DNA of 64,000 nt from Pelagibius sp965227505 (GCF_965227505.1 NZ_OZ245757.1:3844001-3908000), one strand, 5' to 3'. Shown: positions 40,641 to 49,429, numbered from the stretch's first letter. Notes: a model not told the origin generated them from the letters alone. Numbers and translations are program-made.

Positions 40641-43600
40641 TCACGCCGCCATGGCCGGCGCCAGCAGCTTCTGGGCCCCGGCGTAGTCGACCTTGCCGCT
40701 GCCCAGCAGCGGAATGGTTTCGACCGGACGCAGCTCGCGTGGCAGGGCGATCTCGGCGAAGCCCTTCTCTCTGGCATGGGCGCTGAGGGCCGCGAGCGGG
40801 CGCTCGGTGCCGTCGCTTTCCACCAGCAGGACGACCTGCTCGCCCTTGCGCGGGTGCGGGATCGCCAGCGCCACCAGATGCGCCTCCGGCCAGACTTCCG
40901 CAGCCAGCGCTTCGACCGCGGCCAGGGAGACCATCTCGCCGCCCACCTTGGCGAAGCGCTTGGCGCGGCCGCGGATGGTGATGAAGCCGTCGTCGTCCAG
41001 GGTGACGATGTCGCCGGTGTCGTGCCAGCCGTCCGCCGGCGGCTCCAGCACGCCGGGCGCCTCGGCGCGCAGGTAGCCCAGCATGACGTTGGGGCCGCGG
41101 ACCTGCAGACGCCCGCCTTCCTCGATGCCGGGCACCGGGACGATGCGCAGGTCCATGCCCGGCAGCAAACGGCCGGCGGCCCCCGCGCGGTTCTTCATCG
41201 GCGTGTTGACGGCCAGGACCGGCGCCGTCTCGGTGACGCCGTAGCCCTCCAGCAGGCGGACGCCGAACTTCTCCGACCAGGTGCGCCGGGTCTCCGGGCG
41301 CAGCCGCTCGGCGCCCGCGAAGACGAGGCGCAGGCTGTAGAAGTCGTAGGCGTGTGCCAGGCGCGCGTAGCCGCTGAGGAAGGTGTCAGTGCCGAAGAGA
41401 ATGGTGGCATTGGTGTCGTAGGCCACCTCCGGCACGATGCGGTAGTGCAGCGGCGAAGGATAGAGGAAGGTCTTCACGCCGGAGAGCAGAGGCAGCAGCG
41501 TACCGGCAGTGAGGCCGAAGGAATGGAACATCGGCAGCACGTTCAGCACCCGGTCCTCCCGGCTGAAATCGACCATGGCCGAGACCTGATGACGGTTGGC
41601 CTGGATATTGGCATGGCTGAGCACCACGCCCTTCGGGAGCCCCTCGGAACCTGAGGTGAACAGCACCACCGCCTCGTCGTCGGCCTGAACCCGATGCAGG
41701 CCGGCCAGACGCAGGGCCAGACGCGGGAAGGTCGCCTTGGCCAGCGCGGCCATCCGGGCCAGCGGGCCGATGGCCGGACGGATGTCCTCCAGGTAGACGA
41801 CCTCGGCAAGCTTGGCGATCTCCTCGGCCAGGCCCTCCAGCCGCGCCTTCTGGATGAAGCGCCGCGATGTCACCACCGCGCGGATCTGTGCCGCTTCCAG
41901 GGCGGCACGCATACCGGCGGCGCCGGCGGTGAAGTTCAGCATGGCCGGCGTCTTGCCGCTGGCGTGACAGGCGAAGAAGCTGATCACGGCGGCATTGGCG
42001 TTGGGCAGCAGCAGGCCCAGGCGTTTCTCTTCCCGAAAGGCCTTCTTGAAGCGGGCGCCGAGGGCAAAGGCGCCGGCCAGGATGCGGCGATAGCCGAGCG
42101 GCCGGCGCTCGATATCTTCCAGCACTTCCAGCTTGCCGTGCAGGTCCTTGGCCTCGATCAGGCTCTGCAGCAGGGTCTTCTCGCGGGCGCTGGTCTCGAA
42201 AACCATCTCGGTCATGATGTCGTGCAGCTGGGTGCCGGCATGGGCGCGGCGCGCGCGCCCGCGCAGGGTCTCCGGCACGTCGATGCGGCGCGGCGGCAGC
42301 ACCGAGAGCGAGATCTTCGGCAGCAGACGGCGGCGCAGCTTGCCCTTCAGGCGCGAGAACAGCGTGTACTGGGCGCCGTCGATGCGCAGCGGGATGACGG
42401 GCGCGTTGCTGCGGTCGGCAATCAGCGCCGGCCCGTCATAGATCTTCATCAGCGCCCCGGTCACGGTCAGGCGGCCTTCCGGGAAGATCACCAGACGGCG
42501 CTTCTGGTCGCGTACCAGCTTCACCATGGCCCGCACGCTCAAGGGGCTGGCCGGGTCGACGGGAATCAGGTCGGCGAAGAGGAAAGCCGGGCGTACCCAC
42601 CAGCGCCTGGCGACAAAGGCGTTGATGGCGAAGGCCGGCTTGCCGGGCAGCAGGCAGGCCAGCAGGATCGCGTCGAGGTAGGAGGTGTGGTTGGCGATCA
42701 CCACCGCCGGGCTGCGCCCGTCGCCGTAGTGCTCAAGGCCCGCGATCCGCGCACCGAAAAGCCAGCGCAGGGCGGTGGCGCCCAGGGCCTTCATCACCTC
42801 GCCGGGGATCAGGCGGATCACATAGAGGGTGACGCAGAGATTGGCGATGCCGAGCAGCAGCAACAGCGTCTGCACCTTCACCCCCAGCGCCAGCAGCAGG
42901 GTCGTCAGCCCCAGCAGCGCGACCATGATGAGGCCGTTGAGGATGTTGTTGCCGGCGATGGCGGAGGAGCGGGTCTGCTGGCGCGCGCGGGCCTGCAGCA
43001 GGGTGTAAAGCGGTACCGTGAAGACGCCGCCGAAGGCCGCCAGCGCCGCCATGTCCAGCGCGATGCGCAGGCCCGCCCAGGACGAGAAGAAGGCGGCGAA
43101 ACCGACTTCGCCGGGGACGGTTACGGCCAGGCTGAAGGCCTCCACCGCAAAGGAGAGGTCGATCAGGCAGAGCGCCATGCCCAGGGCGCCGAGCGGAACG
43201 TGGCGGGCCGAAACCTCGCCCTTCAGGAGGCGGGTCACTGCTGCGGCGCCGGCGGCGATGCCGACCACGAAACCGCCGATCAGGGTGTTGGCGACGTGGG
43301 CCGAGACGTTGAGGTCGCGGCGGGCGATATCCGGAAAGATCGAAATCACGATCAGGCCGACCGCCCAGAACCAGGAGATGCCGATGGCCGAGCGGAAGAG
43401 GGTCAGCCGCGCGCGCACGGTGCTGAGCGCAGACAGGGTGTTCTGCAGCGGGGCGAAGCGGTAGGGCGCGGCGTCCGGTGCCGGCCGCGCGCTGGGCACG
43501 AAGCGGGCGATGACGGAGGCGGCGATCGCGATGCCCAGCAGGCAGGCGACGACCACCTCGATCAGGCCCTTGGCGGCCAGGAACCCGCCGAAGAGCGTGC

Positions 43601-44072
43601 CGCTGAGGATCGCCACGAAGGTCGAGGCCTCGACCAGCGCGTTGGCCTTGATCAGCCGGTCCTCGGGCAGGTGCTGCGGCAGGATCGCGTACTTTGCCGG
43701 GCTGAAGAAGGCCGATTGGCTGGCATAGGCGAACATGGCCAGCAGCACCAGGGCCGACTCGCCGGTGAAGAGCGCGGCGCCGGCGAGCAGCGCCAGGGGA
43801 ATCTCCGCAAGCCGCGTGGCCCGCACGATCTTCGCCTTGTCGCAGGCATCGGCCAGTCTGCCGGCGCTGCCGGAAAACAGCAGCAGCGGCACCACATAGG
43901 CCGCTGTGCCGATCATCAGGGAGATGGCCGGCGGCGTGCCGAAGAGGGAGAGCCCCTGGAAAGCGACCAGGAAGGCAAAGGCACTCTTCAGCAGGTTGTC
44001 GGTGAAAGCCCCGAAGGCCTGAACGCAAAAGAGCGGCACGAAGTTGCGGCTCTGCAGAATCGACGAGACCAT
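40641..44072 (-). CDS. lysophospholipid transporter / acyltransferase / acyl-ACP synthetase triple fusion
   Basis: A 1143-residue membrane protein with three modules. Residues about 1-410 are an MFS transporter like LplT (FVPLFCVQAFGAFTDNLLKSAFAFLV, AKYAILPQHLPEDRLIKANAL). A PlsC acyltransferase follows with HTSYLD (HX4D) at 462-467 and FPEGRLTVTG. Residues about 650-1143 are an AMP-forming acyl-ACP/CoA ligase with LFTSGSEGLPKGVVLSHANI and LEGYGVTETAPVL. In E. coli, LplT and Aas are separate and re-import and re-acylate lysophosphatidylethanolamine; here both are one chain. AGGGGA precedes the ATG at 44072. The promoter holds twin TetR-type palindromes. Confidence 0.92.
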   Translation of the reverse strand: MVSSILQSRNFVPLFCVQAFGAFTDNLLKSAFAFLVAFQGLSLFGTPPAISLMIGTAAYVVPLLLFSGSAGRLADACDKAKIVRATRLAEIPLALLAGAALFTGESALVLLAMFAYASQSAFFSPAKYAILPQHLPEDRLIKANALVEASTFVAILSGTLFGGFLAAKGLIEVVVACLLGIAIAASVIARFVPSARPAPDAAPYRFAPLQNTLSALSTVRARLTLFRSAIGISWFWAVGLIVISIFPDIARRDLNVSAHVANTLIGGFVVGIAAGAAAVTRLLKGEVSARHVPLGALGMALCLIDLSFAVEAFSLAVTVPGEVGFAAFFSSWAGLRIALDMAALAAFGGVFTVPLYTLLQARARQQTRSSAIAGNNILNGLIMVALLGLTTLLLALGVKVQTLLLLLGIANLCVTLYVIRLIPGEVMKALGATALRWLFGARIAGLEHYGDGRSPAVVIANHTSYLDAILLACLLPGKPAFAINAFVARRWWVRPAFLFADLIPVDPASPLSVRAMVKLVRDQKRRLVIFPEGRLTVTGALMKIYDGPALIADRSNAPVIPLRIDGAQYTLFSRLKGKLRRRLLPKISLSVLPPRRIDVPETLRGRARRAHAGTQLHDIMTEMVFETSAREKTLLQSLIEAKDLHGKLEVLEDIERRPLGYRRILAGAFALGARFKKAFREEKRLGLLLPNANAAVISFFACHASGKTPAMLNFTAGAAGMRAALEAAQIRAVVTSRRFIQKARLEGLAEEIAKLAEVVYLEDIRPAIGPLARMAALAKATFPRLALRLAGLHRVQADDEAVVLFTSGSEGLPKGVVLSHANIQANRHQVSAMVDFSREDRVLNVLPMFHSFGLTAGTLLPLLSGVKTFLYPSPLHYRIVPEVAYDTNATILFGTDTFLSGYARLAHAYDFYSLRLVFAGAERLRPETRRTWSEKFGVRLLEGYGVTETAPVLAVNTPMKNRAGAAGRLLPGMDLRIVPVPGIEEGGRLQVRGPNVMLGYLRAEAPGVLEPPADGWHDTGDIVTLDDDGFITIRGRAKRFAKVGGEMVSLAAVEALAAEVWPEAHLVALAIPHPRKGEQVVLLVESDGTERPLAALSAHAREKGFAEIALPRELRPVETIPLLGSGKVDYAGAQKLLAPAMAA

Positions 44073-44148
44073 GACAGTTCCCCTGTTGCGATGGCGCGGC
44101 GCCGGCCACTCGCCGGAACCGCCGAAACCCCCTGGGCCGAAACGGCTA

Positions 44149-44195
44149 ATTGAACATCGTTCATTTATTTGGGATTGAAATGAACGATGTTCAAT
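44149..44195. promoter_or_regulatory. twin TetR-type palindromes upstream of the LplT-Aas fusion
   Basis: Two 13-base palindromes, TGAACATCGTTCA (44151-44163) and TGAACGATGTTCA (44181-44193), are arranged so that the flanking 17 bases (44149-44165 and 44179-44195) are perfect inverted repeats of each other. Centres are 30 bases apart, about three helical turns. TGAAC-N3-GTTCA is a typical TetR/AcrR-family operator. No TetR gene is in the window. The surrounding DNA is AT-rich. Confidence 0.8.
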
Positions 44196-44433
44196 AAAAA
44201 TCTTCGAGGCCACAGCAAAATGTATAAACTATTGATTTTAATAATTTTTATGGTCTATTAGGGTTCACTGTTCCAGGTGCCCAGGGTCCCTGTGGGCGGC
44301 TGGAGCCTGCTGGATCGACGGGCGCGGACTGATTACTCTGGTGCTTCCGGCCCAGAGACCGGCCCAGAGACCGGCACCGGGGGATCCGGCGGTGTGGCGG
44401 CCGGGGCCCGCCGTGGGCAGAGAGGGGGTATTC
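44196..44433. other. intergenic region with an AT-rich patch and a 12-bp tandem repeat
   Basis: Between the divergent LplT-Aas and carbonic anhydrase genes. 44210-44270 is strikingly AT-rich (TTTTAATAATTTTTAT), unlike the rest of the window, and presumably holds the fusion gene promoter. Further right, CCGGCCCAGAGA is repeated exactly at 44347-44358 and 44359-44370. No RNA gene was recognised. Confidence 0.6.
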
Positions 44434-45036
44434 GTGGTTCAGATGCTGATGAAACGCAATCTCGAGTGGGCAGACGAGCGGGTGGCCCAGGATCCGGACT
44501 ACTTCCGGCGTCTGATGGAGATCCAGCGGCCACGCTATCTCTGGATCGGCTGCTCCGACAGCCGCGTGCCCGCCAATGTGATCGCCGGGCTGGAGCCGGG
44601 CGAGGTCTTCGTCCACCGCAATGTGGCCAACCTCCTGCATCCGGGCGACCTCAACGGCCTCTCGGTGATCCAGTATGCGGTTGAGGACCTGCAGGTGCAG
44701 CAGATCATCGTCTGCGGCCACTACGGCTGCGGCGGCGTCAGCGCCGCCCTGGACGGCCGGCGCCACGGTCTGCTCGACCACTGGCTGCAGCCGATCCGCG
44801 ACACGGCGGAGCATTCGGCGGAGGAACTTGAGAAAATCGCCGACGGCCAACAGCGGCTGCAGCGGCTCTGCGAACTGAACGTGATGGATCAGGTCAAGCG
44901 GGTCGCCGAGACCCCGATGGTCAAGGATGCCTGGAGCCGTGGCCAGCCGTTGGAAGTCCATGGGCTGATTTACGCCTTGAGCGACGGGCACCTGCGCAAC
45001 CTCGGCTGCAGCCAGCCGGCAGAGCACAGCGGATAG
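44434..45036 (+). CDS. beta-class carbonic anhydrase
   Basis: A 200-residue enzyme interconverting CO2 and bicarbonate. Zinc ligands are the Cys of WIGCSDSRVPA, and the His and Cys of IIVCGHYGCGG; the Asp/Arg dyad lies in CSDSR. Other beta-CA blocks are GEVFVHRNVANLL and LSVIQYAVEDLQV. The likely start is GTG 44434, with AGAGGGGG seven bases upstream; the following ATG at 44443 would remove three residues. A longer upstream frame lacks support. The protein is cytosolic. It is transcribed alone. Confidence 0.93.
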   Translation: MVQMLMKRNLEWADERVAQDPDYFRRLMEIQRPRYLWIGCSDSRVPANVIAGLEPGEVFVHRNVANLLHPGDLNGLSVIQYAVEDLQVQQIIVCGHYGCGGVSAALDGRRHGLLDHWLQPIRDTAEHSAEELEKIADGQQRLQRLCELNVMDQVKRVAETPMVKDAWSRGQPLEVHGLIYALSDGHLRNLGCSQPAEHSG

Positions 45037-45291
45037 ATCTGCGCCCCTACGAAGACCCTCCCCCTCACGATGGTGTCTCGGCGTTCTTGCGAAGATCGGT
45101 CTGGTGGAGCTTGACGGCTGGCGGAAGGCGGAATCGCGCGCACCGTCTTAGGGGCAGGATCTCCCCTCATCGCGGCGATGCGTTCGCCGTTGCGGCCCAA
45201 CTCTGGCAGGCATCTGCAACTGCCTTCGAGTGCACCTGTGCGGCCCGGCACCGGTTATGATGGCCGGAGTTGCAGGAGAAGGACGGAGCCA

Positions 45292-46617
45292 ATGGAACAG
45301 TTTCTCGACCCGGGGCGGATTGCCACCGAACTTCAGGCCCTTTCGGACTGGTTTCTGCAGAACGTGGCCAACTTCTGGTCGCTGCTCCAGGTGGTGGTTC
45401 TCCTGGCCCTGTTTGGTATCGCCGCCGTTCTTGGGCGTCGCCTGCGCCCGGCGGTGGCAGCGTGGCTCGAGCGCGCGGCTGTTCCCACCCGCTTTGCCGC
45501 GCAGGTCAAGGTGCTGCCGGCTGTGCTGACGCCGCTGATCTACCTGCTGATGTTGTGGCTGGCCATCGGGATCATGCAGCAAAGTACCTGGCCGAGCCGC
45601 AGCTATCTGCTGAGTGTCGTCGCCAGCCTGCTGACGGCCTGGGTTGTCATCCGCCTTTTCACCACCTTCGTGCGCAATCCCGCACTGGCGAAAACCCTCG
45701 CGGTCTGCGCCTGGACCATCGCCGCCCTCAACATCACTGACCTGCTGGATCCGACCGTCGCCCTGCTGGATTCGCTTGCCATCACCTTTGGCGAACTGCG
45801 GGTGTCCCTGCTGACGATCGTCAAAGGCGTGCTGACCCTGGCCGTCTTCCTCTGGGTCGCCGCTGCGCTGTCGCGCTTCCTGGAGAAGCGGATCAACCGT
45901 GTCTCGGACCTCACGCCCTCGGTGCAGGTTCTGCTCGGCAAACTGCTGAAGATCACCCTGATCACTCTGGCGGTCGTCATCGCCCTCAACTCGGTGGGGA
46001 TCGATCTGACGGCCCTGGCGCTGTTCTCCGGTGCCGTCGGGGTCGGCATCGGCTTCGGCCTCCAGAAGGTGGTTTCCAACCTGATCAGCGGGGTCATCCT
46101 GCTGCTCGACAAGTCGATCAAGCCGGGCGATGTCATTGAACTGGGTCCGACCTTCGGCTGGATTCCGTCTCTTGGCGCACGTTACGTCTCGGTCGTCACC
46201 CGCGACGGTAAGGAGTATCTGATCCCAAACGAGGACCTGATCACCCAGCACGTGGTGAACTGGTCCTTCACCGACGAGCTCGTGCGCATGGAGATCACCT
46301 TCGGCGTTTCTTACGCCTGTGATCCGCACGAGGTACGCCGCATCGCCCGTGAAGCCGCGGCAACGCCGGCGCGGGTGTCGCGGGACCAGCCGCCGGTCTG
46401 CCATCTGACCGGCTTTGGCGACAGCTCGCTGGACTTCGTGCTGCGCTTCTGGATTACCGATCCTCAGGACGGTGTGGCCAACATCAAGGGCCAGGTGCTT
46501 CTGGCGGTCTGGGACGCCTTCAAGCAGCACAGCATCGAGATCCCCTATCCGCACCGTCATCTCATCATCAAGGACGCCATCCCGGTGGAGACCCGGGCGC
46601 AACCCGCCGGGACCTGA
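45292..46617 (+). CDS. MscS-family mechanosensitive channel
   Basis: A 441-residue inner-membrane protein with about five or six hydrophobic segments before the MscS domain. The pore-lining/MscS signature is GVGIGFGLQKVVSNLISGVILLLDKSIKPGD near residue 250, followed by the beta domain (VVTRDGKEYLIPNEDLITQHVVNWS) and the C-terminal cytosolic vestibule. It opens under membrane tension to release solutes. ATG 45292 has GGACGGAG upstream; an earlier in-frame Met adds a non-homologous Arg-rich segment. Its stop lies in a 13-bp tandem repeat. Confidence 0.9.
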   Translation: MEQFLDPGRIATELQALSDWFLQNVANFWSLLQVVVLLALFGIAAVLGRRLRPAVAAWLERAAVPTRFAAQVKVLPAVLTPLIYLLMLWLAIGIMQQSTWPSRSYLLSVVASLLTAWVVIRLFTTFVRNPALAKTLAVCAWTIAALNITDLLDPTVALLDSLAITFGELRVSLLTIVKGVLTLAVFLWVAAALSRFLEKRINRVSDLTPSVQVLLGKLLKITLITLAVVIALNSVGIDLTALALFSGAVGVGIGFGLQKVVSNLISGVILLLDKSIKPGDVIELGPTFGWIPSLGARYVSVVTRDGKEYLIPNEDLITQHVVNWSFTDELVRMEITFGVSYACDPHEVRRIAREAAATPARVSRDQPPVCHLTGFGDSSLDFVLRFWITDPQDGVANIKGQVLLAVWDAFKQHSIEIPYPHRHLIIKDAIPVETRAQPAGT

Positions 46618-46650
46618 TGCCGGAACCTGATGCCGGAACCTGATGTTGGA
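46612..46650. repeat. three 13-bp tandem repeats over the mscS stop
   Basis: ACCTGATGCCGGA occurs exactly at 46612-46624 and 46625-46637, with a third copy ACCTGATGTTGGA at 46638-46650. The first copy contains the TGA stop (46615-46617). The 13-base period means the repeat could not have spread inside the frame without shifting it. Confidence 0.95.
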
Positions 46651-46952
46651 CCGCGAAAGTCCGGCGGTCGATCAACGAATCCCGTGAGAGTGCGGCCCGG
46701 ACCTGTCGGCTGCGAACCGGAAGCGCATCGCTGACTCCCCCCTGCGGCGTGGCGCCCGGAACAGCGCCGCCGACAGCCTTCCCCTAAAAATTATTCTCCA
46801 TGCCTGCATCCGGATCGCGCGGGCGGGCCGTTAGGGCTATCAGAAGGCGCGATCGTGCGGGGCCGGTTCCATTCCGACCGCCTGGGTCTGCCCCGCCGGT
46901 CGTCGCCTTCACCCGTTCATCCGAACTGCATTGAAGGCCTAGGAGAGATTTC
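46651..46952 (+). promoter_or_regulatory. intergenic region presumably carrying the ferritin-like gene promoter
   Basis: No gene is seen between mscS and the ferritin-like gene. A CCCTAAAAATTATTCTCC patch near 46783-46801 is the only AT-rich part. TGCATCC (46804-46810) followed 17 bases later by CGTTAG would suit an ECF-type promoter, and an ECF sigma gene lies 1.3 kb downstream, but this is a guess from spacing only. GGAGAGA precedes the ATG at 46953. Confidence 0.35.
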
Positions 46953-47564
46953 ATGTCATCCATCGATACCAGAACCCTGCCGGAAGTTGTTCCGGCGCGC
47001 CGCCGCTTCCTTCAGGGCGCCGGCAAGGCGAGCCTCTCGGCCACCGCCGTCGCGCTGCTGATCGGCTGCGAAACCATGGCCAGTTCCGCCAGCCGCCAGG
47101 GCGCGGCCGACCCGAAGAAGGACGTGTCGATCCTGAACGTCGCCCTCGGCCTGGAGCACGAGGCCATCAACGCCTACCAGCTCGGCGCCGAAAGCGGCCT
47201 GCTGTCCCAGGACGTGCTGCCGGTGGCCGTGCTCTTCCAGAGCCATCACAAGGAGCACCGCGATGCCCTGATGGCGACCATCAAGAAGCTCGGCGGTACC
47301 CCTGTGGAAGAGAAGAGCATCGGCGAGTACGCCAAGGCACTGAACGCGGGCAGTCTGAAGAGCCAGGGCGATGTCCTGACCCTGGCCGCGCGTTTGGAGC
47401 GCGGTGCGGCCAACGCCTATCTCGGTGTCATTCCCGCCTTTGTCGACCCCGCCCTGGCCAAGGTTTCCGGCCGGCTCGCCGCCGACGAGACCATGCACTG
47501 GTCGTTGCTGGCCTCGGCCCTCGGTCAGCCGGTGCCCGAGAAAGCGCTCAGCTTCGGCGTTTGA
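46953..47564 (+). CDS. Tat-exported ferritin-like domain protein
   Basis: A 203-residue protein. The leader SSIDTRTLPEVVPARRRFLQGAGKASL carries a Tat twin-arginine motif (RRRFLQ). The following CETMASS is not placed as a lipobox with certainty. The mature part is a four-helix ferritin-like domain: NVALGLEHEAINAYQLGAES, VAVLFQSHHKEHRDALMATI, LTLAARLERGAANAYLGVIPAF and RLAADETMHWSLLASALG. Glu and His residues in these helices fit a di-iron site. Periplasmic oxidative-stress or iron handling is the family idea. The cytochrome c and sigma genes follow. Confidence 0.85.
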   Translation: MSSIDTRTLPEVVPARRRFLQGAGKASLSATAVALLIGCETMASSASRQGAADPKKDVSILNVALGLEHEAINAYQLGAESGLLSQDVLPVAVLFQSHHKEHRDALMATIKKLGGTPVEEKSIGEYAKALNAGSLKSQGDVLTLAARLERGAANAYLGVIPAFVDPALAKVSGRLAADETMHWSLLASALGQPVPEKALSFGV

Positions 47565-47588
47565 TCTGTCAGTGGCTGCGCAGAAGCG

Positions 47589-47614
47589 GTGCCGGCCATC
47601 ATGACGGCCGGCAC
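47589..47614 (+). terminator. hairpin after the ferritin-like gene
   Basis: GTGCCGGCC / GGCCGGCAC, a nine-base perfect stem with an eight-base loop, starts 25 bases after the stop. No T run follows (CGGTTCTG), so it may be a weak terminator or a transcript-stabilising hairpin that lowers expression of the downstream cytochrome gene. Confidence 0.55.
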
Positions 47615-47648
47615 CGGTTCTGTGCGGCGCGACCCGTGGGAGGGAACA

Positions 47649-48122
47649 ATGCTCAAAGCGGAAACGCAGCTCGCCATCGTCATGGCGCTTGGTCTGTCGG
47701 TCCTGGCGCTGCTGCCGGGGCCCAGCTTCGGCGGGATGGAACCGGTCGGCGGCGCCCTCGGCGGCGATGCCGAACGCGGCGCCCTGCTTTACGACAGCCG
47801 CTGCATCGGCTGCCACTCGCTGGCGGCCAACCGCATCGGCCCGCGCCACGACGACGTCTTCGGGCGGGAGGTCGGATCGCTCGACGACTACGACTATTCG
47901 TCGGCGCTGAAACAATCCAGGCTGGTGTGGGATGCCGAGAGCCTGGACCGCTGGCTTGCCGACCCCGAGGCCTTCCTGCCGGGCCAGCGCATGAACTTCA
48001 TGGTGGAGGGGCCGGAAGACCGCCGCGATCTGATCGCCTTCCTGAGGCGCGCGGCCCAGGGTAGCAGGCCGGGTAGCGGCCCGGGTAGCGACCGGGCGGA
48101 CGACTCTACCTCCGGCGGTTAG
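47649..48122 (+). CDS. c-type cytochrome, exported
   Basis: A 157-residue small cytochrome. The leader MLKAETQLAIVMALGLSVLALLPGPSFG is a signal peptide. Haem attaches at CIGCH (near residue 57) and the axial Met is probably in PGQRMNFMV. GGGAGGGA lies upstream of the ATG at 47649. Class I (cytochrome c2-like) fold and length. It is followed closely by an ECF sigma gene, and preceded by the ferritin-like protein, hinting at a redox stress unit. The C-terminus carries an in-frame triplicated 12-base repeat (GSRPGSGPGSDR). Confidence 0.88.
   Translation: MLKAETQLAIVMALGLSVLALLPGPSFGGMEPVGGALGGDAERGALLYDSRCIGCHSLAANRIGPRHDDVFGREVGSLDDYDYSSALKQSRLVWDAESLDRWLADPEAFLPGQRMNFMVEGPEDRRDLIAFLRRAAQGSRPGSGPGSDRADDSTSGG
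48056..48095. repeat. in-frame 12-bp repeats near the cytochrome C-terminus
   Basis: GGGTAGCAGGCC, GGGTAGCGGCCC and GGGTAGCGACCG follow each other, giving Gly-Ser-X-Pro-like units. The period of 12 preserves the frame, unlike the 13- and 14-base repeats at other gene ends. Confidence 0.75.
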
Positions 48123-48175
48123 CGGTGCGATCCGTTGCGCATGGCCAGAGACTGACAGGCGGGGTATGGGGCATA

Positions 48176-48775
48176 ATGATCGCATATCTGGGGGAGAGCC
48201 CGGCACGCGGGATGAAAGGGCTGTCTGACATCGCGGATCTGGATCCGCTCGAAGACCTGCTGGCGGCGACGGCGCGGGGCGACAAGGCTGCCTTCCAGCG
48301 GCTCTACACGCTGTCTGCACCGCGGCTTTATCCCATCGTTCGGCGCCTTCTGTCGGTGCGCGCGGCTGCGGACGAGGTGCTGCAGGAAGCCTATGTGCTG
48401 ATCTGGCGCAAGGCTGCGCAGTACCGACCGGAGAAAGGGCGCCCCATGGCCTGGATGGCGACCGTCGCGCGCAACTGCGCCATCGACCGCTTGCGCAGCG
48501 AGGCCCGCGAGCCCCGGCACCTCGAACCCTGGGACGAGGCGGCCGAAGCCAAGGCGGACCCTGCCGCGCGGCCCCAGAGCCCGATGGAGCGGGTCGATCC
48601 GAGCCTGCAGAAGTGTCTGGCCAAGCTGCCGGAAAAGCAGCGTGATGCCATCCTGCTGGCCTACTATCATGGCATGACTCATGAAGAGCTTGCGGCGCAC
48701 ATGCAGGTGCCCTTGGGAACCGTGAAGAGTTGGGTGCGGCGCGGTCTGTTGCAACTGCGGGACTGTCTGGATTGA
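48176..48775 (+). CDS. ECF-type RNA polymerase sigma factor
   Basis: A 199-residue group 4 sigma factor. Region 2 spans about residues 25-100 (FQRLYTLSAPRLYPIVRRLL...ADEVLQEAYVLIWRKAAQYRPEKGRPMAWMATVARNCAIDRLR). Region 4 is LPEKQRDAILLAYYHGMTHEELAAHMQVPLGTVKSWVRRGLLQLRDCL. AGGCGGGG ten bases upstream supports ATG 48176; ATG 48212 is a possible shorter start. The stop overlaps the next gene's ATG (TGATG), so it is coupled to its anti-sigma. Resembles sigma factors paired with ChrR-type anti-sigmas. Confidence 0.92.
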   Translation: MIAYLGESPARGMKGLSDIADLDPLEDLLAATARGDKAAFQRLYTLSAPRLYPIVRRLLSVRAAADEVLQEAYVLIWRKAAQYRPEKGRPMAWMATVARNCAIDRLRSEAREPRHLEPWDEAAEAKADPAARPQSPMERVDPSLQKCLAKLPEKQRDAILLAYYHGMTHEELAAHMQVPLGTVKSWVRRGLLQLRDCLD

Positions 48776-49356
48776 TGGCTTCGGGACCGACGAGCAAGGA
48801 CGAGAGGGATCTGCTGGCGGCGGAATACGTTCTGGGCACCCTGGACCCGGAAGAGCGCCGGCGCGTCCGCAAGGCCCTGAGCCGGGACCTTGCCCTGCAG
48901 GACGCGGTGGAGCGATGGCAGCGCCGGCTCGCCCCCCTGGCTGACACCGAAGTTGCGGAGGAACCGCCGGCTGCGCTCTGGGACGGCGTAGAAGCGGCTA
49001 TAGGGGAGGCGGCCATCGGGGAGGAAGCCGCCGAACCCTTTTCCCTGTCCGTGCGCGCCTCCGAAGGGGAGTGGAAGCCGCATGCCGAAGGGATCGAAAA
49101 GAAGTCGCTCTACATCAACCGGGAAGAGGGCTTCGAGGCCTTTCTGCTGCGCTTCGCGCCGGGCGCGGTCCTGGCGCCGCACCCGCACCGCATGACCGAG
49201 GAGTGCATCGTGCTGGAAGGCGATGTGGAGATCGGCGGTCTGCGGCTGACGGCGGGCGACTATCACGTGATTTCCGGCGGCATGCCGCATCCGGCGATTT
49301 CCAGTGAGAACGGCGGTCTTTTCTATGTGCGCGGGGAACTGCGCAAAACCGGCTAG
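48775..49356 (+). CDS. ChrR-like cupin anti-sigma factor
   Basis: A 193-residue protein. The N-terminal 60 residues (DERDLLAAEYVLGTLDPEERRRVRKALSRD) match the anti-sigma helical domain of ChrR/RskA-type proteins. The C-terminal part is a cupin with APHPHRMTEECIVLEGDVEIGGLRL and GGMPHPAI, giving the usual His, His, Glu, His metal set. ChrR proteins hold an ECF sigma factor until singlet oxygen or another signal disturbs the metal cupin. This N-terminus lacks the zinc HxxxCxxC of Rhodobacter ChrR. It is co-translated with the sigma gene. Confidence 0.88.
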   Translation: MASGPTSKDERDLLAAEYVLGTLDPEERRRVRKALSRDLALQDAVERWQRRLAPLADTEVAEEPPAALWDGVEAAIGEAAIGEEAAEPFSLSVRASEGEWKPHAEGIEKKSLYINREEGFEAFLLRFAPGAVLAPHPHRMTEECIVLEGDVEIGGLRLTAGDYHVISGGMPHPAISSENGGLFYVRGELRKTG

Positions 49357-49429
49357 GGCGTTCAAGCAAGGGAGCGGTCGACGGACGCGCAGCCGGCGAA
49401 GTGAGACCAGGAAGGGCATTCAGAAGGTT

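Noticed and set aside
41694..44153. An 819-codon open frame on the plus strand
   Set aside because: Antisense shadow of the LplT-PlsC-Aas fusion. Its composition (Gly, Gln, Asp, Arg-rich, no motifs) is typical of a mirror frame.
44196..44433. A tRNA or small RNA in the AT-rich gap
   Set aside because: No cloverleaf or anticodon-loop pattern could be built, and no terminator closes a transcript there.
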